DNA of 11,204 nucleotides. Origin: Bacteroidales bacterium GP3. Lineage in GTDB: Bacteria > Bacteroidota > Bacteroidia > Bacteroidales > Muribaculaceae. The notes beneath the pieces were generated by a model that was given only the letters and a program-made list of their open reading frames with translations, was not told the origin of the DNA and ran no database searches. The stretch spans positions 1 through 11,204 of the forward strand of contig DAAK01000007.1 of assembly GCA_001701075.1 (NCBI GenBank). The letters are read 5' to 3'. This document shows, in pieces, positions 6,321 through 11,204 of the stretch. Within the stretch, counting starts at the first letter, position 1. Each line of letters starts with the position of its first letter. A program made the translations under genes and the position numbers.

Positions 6321-6430
6321 TGGAGTCTGCTCTATTGTTTTATCCCACATAGACATCACTCTATACGTTCATTGGAAAACCCCGAAATACTTAAATATGA
6401 TTTTTTTTTATGAATTAATGTCACCTTTGA
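6320..6430 (+). repeat. Duplicated leader, copy B, with probable promoter of the sigma operon
   Basis: Related to 4493-4614. It ends in CACCTTTG (6422-6429), one base from the -7 consensus, with no clear TTTG 20 bases upstream. It is the best promoter candidate for the operon beginning at 6508 and would give an ~70-base leader. The 265-base gap 6243-6507 holds no convincing gene: a 40-codon ATG frame at 6291-6413 is not conserved between the two leader copies. Confidence 0.55.
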
Positions 6431-6480
6431 CGATCTTAGTGTGTCTTATATAAGAGAGCGCTCCAATACCGCAATCTAAA

Positions 6481-6504
6481 CAATTAAACAATTAAACAAT
6501 TAAA
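6481..6504 (+). repeat. 8-bp tandem repeat (CAATTAAA)3 just before a start codon
   Basis: Three exact CAATTAAA units end 3 bases before the ATG at 6508. A-rich leaders help ribosome loading in Bacteroidota. An exact octamer array here could change the leader length by replication slippage and so tune translation of the operon. Confidence 0.7.
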
Positions 6505-6507
6505 AAT

Positions 6508-6924
6508 ATGGTAGAAATTCTTGTTCCAATCTTCGTTTGCGTAGTACTTCCCATCGGAATAGTACTCATCGTTTCTCTCTCCAAAATGAACAGTGACAAC
6601 AAACGGTCACAAATCATCATCAAGGCTATCGAAGCCAATAAGGACGTCGATACCGACAAACTTATCGAATCTCTAAAGAAACAGCAACCTACTCCTCGTG
6701 AGATTCTCAATGCCAGGTTGCTCCGTGGTTGCATATACTCACTTATTGGTATTGTTTTAGCGATATTAGGAATTATAGGCATTGCCATCGGTTATGGCAA
6801 CGAGAATGAGAGCGCTGCCGCGTTTATATTTGGTGGAATTTCGTTAGCTATTGGCATCAGTTATCTGATTGTCTATTTCGTAACCCGTAAGCAAGTAGAT
6901 ACTCCAGAAGAACATCAAAGATGA
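6508..6924 (+). CDS. Three-helix membrane protein (DUF6249-like)
   Basis: A 138-residue inner-membrane protein resembling the DUF6249 family found beside ECF sigma genes in Bacteroidales. Hydrophobic helices lie at about residues 4-25, 72-96 and 103-126. Between the first and second is a charged, probably cytoplasmic, segment (about 26-70) with ANKDVDTDKLIESLKKQQPT, and a short charged tail follows the third. No catalytic motif is visible. The ATG follows the CAATTAAA array. Its stop overlaps the next start as ATGA at 6921-6924, so it is translationally coupled to the sigma factor and probably works in the same signalling switch, for example as sensor or stabiliser of the anti-sigma protein. 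That role is inferred from position only. Confidence 0.75.
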   Translation: MVEILVPIFVCVVLPIGIVLIVSLSKMNSDNKRSQIIIKAIEANKDVDTDKLIESLKKQQPTPREILNARLLRGCIYSLIGIVLAILGIIGIAIGYGNENESAAAFIFGGISLAIGISYLIVYFVTRKQVDTPEEHQR

Positions 6925-7409
6925 CGCGCCAGCAGTTCATATCACACGTAGAGGGTACGCAAGAGGCTTTCCGACGCTTTCTTGTGGCCCTTTGCTGCGG
7001 AGATTCTGCACTTGCCGACGACATTGCACAAGAGTCTTATATAAAAGCTTATCTATCTTGCGACAGCTTGAGCAACACCGACAAATTCAAAGCCTGGGTC
7101 TTCAGAATCGGCTATACTACATTCGTCAACCATAAGCGCTCCGAAAAGATATTTGCAGACTATGAGGATGCCCAAAATATCATCGCTTCAGAGACATCCG
7201 ATTCGCAGTTCCAATATCAAGATCTATACGCGGCATTGAATAAAATTCCTGGCAAGGAACGTACTTCTGTGCTTCTCTTTTATATGGAAGGCTATTCCAT
7301 TAAAGAAATCTCAGAGATTGTGGAAGTGTCGCAAGACGCAGTGAAACAACACCTTTCGCGAGGGCGCAACCATCTTCGCACTTTATTGAATGATTATGAA
7401 AGACGATAA
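6921..7409 (+). CDS. ECF-type RNA polymerase sigma factor
   Basis: A 162-residue alternative sigma factor with the two-domain layout of the extracytoplasmic-function group. Region 2 (about 13-75) carries the core-binding and -10-reading helices with ALADDIAQESYIKAY and FKAWVFRIGYTTFVNHKRS. Region 4 (about 100-157) has LNKIPGKERTSVLLFYMEGY followed by the helix-turn-helix IKEISEIVEVSQDAVKQHLS (127-146), which reads the -35 region. No extra sensor domain is attached. It is sandwiched between two membrane-protein genes and overlaps both (4 bases upstream, 14 downstream), the arrangement expected when sigma is made together with its membrane inhibitor. The signal and target genes cannot be read from this sequence. 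Confidence 0.92.
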   Translation: MTRQQFISHVEGTQEAFRRFLVALCCGDSALADDIAQESYIKAYLSCDSLSNTDKFKAWVFRIGYTTFVNHKRSEKIFADYEDAQNIIASETSDSQFQYQDLYAALNKIPGKERTSVLLFYMEGYSIKEISEIVEVSQDAVKQHLSRGRNHLRTLLNDYERR

Positions 7410-7809
7410 AATAAAGGAATTATTCAGTGACTTTAAGCCTGAACTGTCATCCTCTTTCGAGTTTATGACGAAATTGCAGAGGAATATGGAGGCTGTCGAA
7501 ATTGTCAAGCAACATCAGGCAGCCCTAAAAAAACGCAACCGAATGGCTGTGGCAATTGCTGCTGTCTGTGGATTTGCCATGGGTGTAATCCTCACGTTGC
7601 TATTTCCTCTCATTTCAGACTGGGTATCAACACTTAGCATCTCATTGCCATATCTCCATACCGGCAATCTAAAATTTGATTTCAGCTATGTGGCATGGTT
7701 AATAGTGGCCGGAGCTTCAGTCCTTACTTCAGTAAACGCCTACGAAATAGCCATGGCCAAACTTAGTGTCAGACAGGATCCACATCGTAATGAATCTGGG
7801 ATGATTTGA
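7396..7809 (+). CDS. Two-helix membrane protein, probable anti-sigma partner
   Basis: A 137-residue protein with a soluble N-terminus (MKDDKIKELFSDFKPELSSS, then a basic stretch to about residue 49). Transmembrane helices lie at about 50-72 and 97-117, with a short loop between them. The N-terminus faces the cytoplasm by the positive-inside rule and could hold the sigma factor. No zinc-binding anti-sigma (ZAS) HxxxCxxC motif is present, so it is not the classical zinc type, and the anti-sigma role rests on operon position. I chose the ATG at 7396 over 7390 because MKDDKIKELF looks like a natural start; both overlap the sigma gene. Its last 13 codons (7769-7809) lie opposite the 3' end of priA, with no terminator visible between the converging genes. 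Confidence 0.7.
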   Translation: MKDDKIKELFSDFKPELSSSFEFMTKLQRNMEAVEIVKQHQAALKKRNRMAVAIAAVCGFAMGVILTLLFPLISDWVSTLSISLPYLHTGNLKFDFSYVAWLIVAGASVLTSVNAYEIAMAKLSVRQDPHRNESGMI

Positions 7810-10234
7810 TTTGTGGTGAGGGGGCAAGGCGCTCATAGACCTGGCGTAGCAGAGCCTTGACCTTCTTCATGGAGGCTCCAGACTCCACCTTCAGCATTAT
7901 CTGCTGGATATACCAGGTATTGACACGCGACACAAAAGGACGCTCCGGACCGAGCACTCTCCCACCAAACACCTGTCGCAACGCAAGCGCAAGCATGACG
8001 GCCGCCGCATCACACACTGCGGCATCTTTATTGCGTACATAGACATTGATGATCTTAGTGAAGGGTGGATAAGCATACTTCTGTCTTTCCTCAAGCTCTT
8101 CCCTATAATAGGACATATAGTCATGGTTTTTCACATGCTCCAGCACCCGCTCTTCAGCCTTTGTGGTCTGTATCAGCACTTTCCCTGGTTCCTGCCGACG
8201 CCCGGCACGTCCGGCCACCTGCTCCAGCATATTGAATGCTCTTTCATTGCTACGAAAATCCGGGAAATTCAACAAGGTATCGGCATTCAATACCCCCACT
8301 ATCTTTACCTTGTCGAAATCAAGTCCTTTCGACACCATCTGCGTTCCTACAAGTATATCCGTGCGATGCTCGGCAAACTCTTCTATCAGTTCCTGATATG
8401 CAAGTTTATTGCGCGTGGTGTCAAGATCCATCCTCGAAACCTTCTTGTCCGGGAATTCTTCTTGCACCTCCTCGGCTATCCTCTCAGTCCCATATCCATA
8501 TTTCTCAAGAGTATTCTCCTCACACGCAGGACATAGATCAGGAAGAGTCTGGGTATAACCACAGTAATGACACCTAAGCAATTTGCTTCCCTTATGATAG
8601 ACAAGGCTCACATCGCAGTTATGGCACTTGGGACTCCATCCACATGTATGACACACCACAACTGGAGCAAATCCCCTGCGGTTCTGAAACATTATCGCTT
8701 GCCAACCCTTATCCAAAACCTCTTTAGTCTGACGGCGTAACGGTCCAGACAATATCCCCTTTACATCTTTCTGCTTCCGCATCTGCCGCATGTCGACAAC
8801 TTCAACCTCGGGCAGCGAGGAGCCTTCATAACGCTCCGTCAAAGTCACAAGACCGAATTTTCCATTCTCGGCCTTCCAATATGTCTCAATGGAAGGGGTA
8901 GCTGAGCCGAACAGCGTTCTCGCTCCATGCATGGAGGCGAGTACAGTGGCCGCATCGCGGGCATTATAGCGCGGTGCGGGATCATACTGCTTATAAGACG
9001 ACTCATGCTCCTCATCCACCACTACAAGACCCAGCCTTGAAAAAGGAAGAAACACAGAACTGCGCACACCAAGCACTACCATCGGCTCGTTGGTAGACAG
9101 AAGCCTGTTCCAAATATCGACTCTTTCACTGTCTGAGAACTTTGAATGATATATGAGAAGCCTATTTCCAAACACTTTCTTCAGGCGATCTGTAAGCTGA
9201 GTAGTGAGTGATATTTCCGGCACAAGATACAGCACCTGATTCCCTTGGTCAAGTACTTCCTTTATTAAATCGCAGTATATTTCAGTCTTGCCCGATCCCG
9301 TCACGCCATGAAGCAACGTTATAGCATGGTCGCGGAATGAATCGCGTATCTCCTTCGCAGCCTTTGCCTGCACCTCAGAAAGAATAGGCATCTCACCCAT
9401 TGCTCCGGCTACGGAATCAAAACGATTGATCTTATCTTTATAAATCTCCAAGATTCCCTTGTCTGCTACCGCCTTCAAGACTGCAGGAGACACACCACTT
9501 TTCTTCAGAAGAGTATCGCGCTCCACATCCTGAATTTCCTCCCCTTTCACCATAAACTTCGAAAGGTCAAGCAGCGCCAGAAGCACTGCCTGCTGTTGGC
9601 TACTGCGCCTCGTCTGGTCAAAGAATCCATGCAGTCGCTCTTCATCGTTGCGGTCGCAAAGCAAACGCACCTTAGTGACAGTCTTTGGCCGATATTTCTC
9701 TACTACTTTCTCATCGACCCTTACTACGCCGGATGCAAGCAACGCATTGACATGAGGTGCAATATTCTTTATTCCAAGTGCTTTTTCAAGTCCACTTAAT
9801 GATTCTTTTCCAGAATGCTGAAGTGCAGCTACAATCTCAGATTGACGTTCAGTAAGCCGGATACCTTCTTCTGCATCGAAATCCTGATTCAGCGTCACCA
9901 CACTCTCGCTTTCTATCTTGAGTCCTGTAGGCAAAGCGGCCTTCATCACATCCCCGATAGAACACAAATAGTAGTCTGCTATCCACTCCCAAAACTTAAG
10001 CTGAGGATATCTGAGGGCAGGAAGAGGATCAAGAACTGCCATTATAGGCTTCACTTCATAATTTTGTGGAGGAGTCTGGTCAATGCCGGATACTATTGCC
10101 GTATAGTATTTCTTTCTGCCAAACTGCACGAGCACACGCGAACCGATGCCCACCATTTCTTGGACATCATCAGGCACCGAATAGGTAAAAGTGCCTTGTA
10201 TGGGCAACGGAAGTATGACCTGAATAAGCTTCAT
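7769..10234 (-). CDS. priA: Primosomal protein N' (replication restart helicase PriA)
   Basis: An 821-residue superfamily 2 DNA helicase that recognises abandoned replication forks and reloads the replisome. The N-terminal 3'-end-binding domain (about 1-105) begins with IQVILPLPIQGTFTYSVP. Helicase motifs follow: Walker A GVTGSGKT (310-317), DEEH box (407-410), FGSATPS (442-448), and in the second lobe GTQMVSKGLDF (630-640) and QVAGRAGR (672-679). Between them, eight cysteines (528, 531, 537, 540, 555, 558, 568, 571) form the two zinc-binding sites of PriA. The C-terminus ends IHYDVDPV, as usual. It is longer than E. coli PriA (732), mainly through an enlarged region at about 110-280, normal for Bacteroidales. 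The gene is intact and belongs to the core genome. A TAATTTTG box lies only 4 bases upstream of the start codon. Confidence 0.98.
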   Translation of the reverse strand: MKLIQVILPLPIQGTFTYSVPDDVQEMVGIGSRVLVQFGRKKYYTAIVSGIDQTPPQNYEVKPIMAVLDPLPALRYPQLKFWEWIADYYLCSIGDVMKAALPTGLKIESESVVTLNQDFDAEEGIRLTERQSEIVAALQHSGKESLSGLEKALGIKNIAPHVNALLASGVVRVDEKVVEKYRPKTVTKVRLLCDRNDEERLHGFFDQTRRSSQQQAVLLALLDLSKFMVKGEEIQDVERDTLLKKSGVSPAVLKAVADKGILEIYKDKINRFDSVAGAMGEMPILSEVQAKAAKEIRDSFRDHAITLLHGVTGSGKTEIYCDLIKEVLDQGNQVLYLVPEISLTTQLTDRLKKVFGNRLLIYHSKFSDSERVDIWNRLLSTNEPMVVLGVRSSVFLPFSRLGLVVVDEEHESSYKQYDPAPRYNARDAATVLASMHGARTLFGSATPSIETYWKAENGKFGLVTLTERYEGSSLPEVEVVDMRQMRKQKDVKGILSGPLRRQTKEVLDKGWQAIMFQNRRGFAPVVVCHTCGWSPKCHNCDVSLVYHKGSKLLRCHYCGYTQTLPDLCPACEENTLEKYGYGTERIAEEVQEEFPDKKVSRMDLDTTRNKLAYQELIEEFAEHRTDILVGTQMVSKGLDFDKVKIVGVLNADTLLNFPDFRSNERAFNMLEQVAGRAGRRQEPGKVLIQTTKAEERVLEHVKNHDYMSYYREELEERQKYAYPPFTKIINVYVRNKDAAVCDAAAVMLALALRQVFGGRVLGPERPFVSRVNTWYIQQIMLKVESGASMKKVKALLRQVYERLAPSPQIKSSQIHYDVDPV

Positions 10235-10238
10235 ACCG

Positions 10239-10246
10239 CAAAATTA
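10239..10246 (-). promoter_or_regulatory. Possible -7 box of priA (weak)
   Basis: On the minus strand TAATTTTG matches TAnnTTTG and ends 4 bases before the priA ATG. No TTTG lies about 20 bases upstream of it. If used, the transcript would be leaderless or nearly so. The true promoter may instead lie further upstream in the repeat-rich spacer. Confidence 0.25.
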
Positions 10247-10290
10247 ATACAAATAATTGAGAATTGAGAAATGATAAATGAGTTTTTTTC

Positions 10291-10335
10291 AGAGAACTCA
10301 GAGAACTCTGAAAACTGAAAGCTGAAAACTGAAAG
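10291..10335. repeat. Short tandem repeats between priA and fabG
   Basis: A 9-bp unit AGAGAACTC is repeated twice (10291-10308). It runs into a 7-bp pattern, CTGAAAA/CTGAAAG alternating four times (10308-10335), that is, two exact 14-bp units. Just before lies AATTGAGAATTGAGA (10256-10270). They sit immediately upstream of the fabG promoter. Confidence 0.8.
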
Positions 10336-10340
10336 CTCAA

Positions 10341-10372
10341 TTTGCATATGTCGCGAAAAATGATTAAATTTG
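10341..10372 (+). promoter_or_regulatory. Consensus promoter of fabG
   Basis: TTTG (10341-10344), 20 bases, TAAATTTG (10365-10372): an exact match to the Bacteroidota pattern. Transcription should start near 10377-10380, giving an A-rich leader of about 35 bases before the fabG ATG. Confidence 0.75.
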
Positions 10373-10412
10373 CACATTGAAAAAGCAATCAACCAAATAA
10401 CAATAGATAATC

Positions 10413-11159
10413 ATGAATCTTTTAGCAGGAAAGACAGCCCTCGTGACCGGAGCCGCTCGCGGCATCGGCAAGGCGCTCGCCCTTAAGTTTGCCGCAGAAG
10501 GCGCAAACGTTGCCTTCACCGACCTCGTTATCGATGAAAACGGCAAACAGACAGAAGAAGAAATCGCAGCCCTCGGCGTAAAGGCAAAAGGTTATGCTTC
10601 AAACGCAGCCGACTTTGCCCAGACTGAAGAGGTAGTAAAGCAAATAAAGGAAGATTTCGGCTCAATCGATATTCTCGTCAACAACGCCGGCATAACAAAG
10701 GATGGTCTTATGATGCGTATGAGTGAGGCTCAATGGGATGCTGTAATAGCAGTAAACCTTAAATCAGCATTCAACTTCATCCACGCAGTTCTCCCCATCA
10801 TGATGCGCCAGCGCAATGGCTCTATCATCAACATGGCATCTGTAGTGGGCGTTCACGGCAATGCCGGACAGGCTAACTACGCTGCATCAAAGGCAGGCCT
10901 TATCGCTCTTGCAAAGAGTATCGCACAGGAAGTTGGAAGCCGTGGCATACGTGCCAACGCTATCGCTCCTGGTTTCATCGAGACTGCTATGACGGCTGCT
11001 CTTCCAGAGGAAGTACGTGCCGACTGGTGCAAGAAAATTCCTCTGCGTCGCGGAGGACAGGTGGAAGACATCGCAAACGTTGCGCTCTTCCTCGCCAGCG
11101 ATATGTCAAGCTATGTCACCGGCCAGGTGATTCAGGTTGACGGCGGCATGAATATGTAA
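10413..11159 (+). CDS. fabG: 3-oxoacyl-[acyl-carrier-protein] reductase FabG
   Basis: A 248-residue short-chain dehydrogenase that reduces beta-ketoacyl-ACP to beta-hydroxyacyl-ACP with NADPH, the first reduction in each cycle of type II fatty-acid synthesis in the cytoplasm. The cofactor loop TGAARGIG (12-19) and NNAG (90-93) are present. So is the full catalytic tetrad: Asn115, Ser143 (in MASVVG), Tyr156 and Lys160 (YAASK). The C-terminal IAPGFIETAM and GQVIQVDGGM are typical of FabG, and the length matches the family. Other short-chain reductases share these motifs, but overall identity of motifs favours FabG. A consensus promoter precedes it, and a probable ispD begins 7 bases after the stop, suggesting an operon. 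Composition is markedly more GC-rich than the R-M genes. Confidence 0.93.
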   Translation: MNLLAGKTALVTGAARGIGKALALKFAAEGANVAFTDLVIDENGKQTEEEIAALGVKAKGYASNAADFAQTEEVVKQIKEDFGSIDILVNNAGITKDGLMMRMSEAQWDAVIAVNLKSAFNFIHAVLPIMMRQRNGSIINMASVVGVHGNAGQANYAASKAGLIALAKSIAQEVGSRGIRANAIAPGFIETAMTAALPEEVRADWCKKIPLRRGGQVEDIANVALFLASDMSSYVTGQVIQVDGGMNM

Positions 11160-11166
11160 GATATAT

Positions 11167-11204
11167 ATGAAATACGCAATCATAGTCGCCGGAGGGGTTG
11201 GAAG
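11167..11204 (+). CDS. ispD: Start of probable 2-C-methyl-D-erythritol 4-phosphate cytidylyltransferase (partial)
   Basis: Only 12 full codons are in the window: MKYAIIVAGGVG, running off the right edge. The strand-plus-glycine loop AxxVAGGxG at the extreme N-terminus is the nucleotide-binding start of the IspD-type cytidylyltransferases. These make CDP-methylerythritol in the non-mevalonate isoprenoid pathway. Other sugar nucleotidyltransferases begin in a similar way, so the exact enzyme is not certain. It starts 7 bases after fabG and probably shares its transcript. Confidence 0.55.
   Translation, partial: MKYAIIVAGGVG

Noticed and set aside
6291..6413. 40-codon ATG frame after the ATPase gene
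   Set aside because: It lies in leader copy B, and the same frame is not conserved in copy A.
8123..8577. Several plus-strand frames of 77-137 codons opposite priA
   Set aside because: They are shadows of the intact priA coding frame, with no start signals or family resemblance.
9815..10267. 150-codon plus-strand frame opposite the 5' part of priA
   Set aside because: It is a shadow frame; priA is conserved and intact throughout this stretch.
1..11204. CRISPR array, tRNA or integrase that would define a mobile island
   Set aside because: No regularly spaced repeats, cloverleaf-like sequence or recombinase gene was found; the accessory status rests on composition and gene content only.
217..11204. 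Avoidance of GATC sites as proof of the endonuclease's specificity
   Set aside because: GATC sites occur throughout the window, including in the R-M region, and a host protected by methylation need not lose them, so counts here cannot decide.

Overview
The window looks like a piece of a Bacteroidota (order Bacteroidales) chromosome. The evidence is repeated promoters of the Bacteroidota housekeeping type (TTTG, about 20 bases, TAnnTTTG), A-rich leaders with little Shine-Dalgarno signal, a typical Bacteroidales-length PriA, and paralogous-family genes (DUF2442, AAA-ATPase-like/PD-(D/E)XK) that are common in gut Bacteroidales. I cannot fix the family or genus. No tRNA, rRNA, CRISPR array, integrase or transposase was seen.

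Layout: (1) Bases 1-970 hold one small DUF2442 gene (217-519) between two copies of a ~95-100 bp imperfect direct repeat. They also hold several palindromes and a promoter for what follows. (2) Bases 971-4276 are a two-gene restriction-modification operon: a Sau3AI/MutH-type endonuclease, then a C5-cytosine methyltransferase with a long C-terminal extension of unknown function. An intrinsic terminator closes it (4284-4318). (3) Bases 4325-4620 are a compositionally different patch with a 37-codon ORF, short repeats and a leader that recurs at 6320-6430. (4) Bases 4674-6242 encode an AAA-ATPase-like/PD-(D/E)XK nuclease-superfamily protein. (5) Bases 6508-7809 are a tightly overlapping three-gene operon: a three-helix membrane protein (DUF6249-like), an ECF sigma factor, and a two-helix membrane protein that is probably its anti-sigma partner. 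(6) Bases 7769-11204 look like core genome: priA on the minus strand, overlapping the operon tail by 41 bases, then divergent fabG and the first codons of a probable ispD.

How the genes fit together: the restriction endonuclease and methyltransferase form one self-contained defence unit, presumably cutting and protecting a GATC-like site by analogy with Sau3AI. The ATPase-nuclease protein and the DUF2442 gene are independent accessory modules. The sigma/membrane-protein operon looks like a cell-envelope signalling switch with the sigma factor translationally coupled to its membrane partners. PriA (replication restart) and FabG/IspD (fatty-acid and isoprenoid synthesis) are housekeeping. The AT-rich R-M genes contrast with the more balanced composition of priA and fabG, so I read bases 1 to about 6240 as acquired accessory DNA next to a core block.
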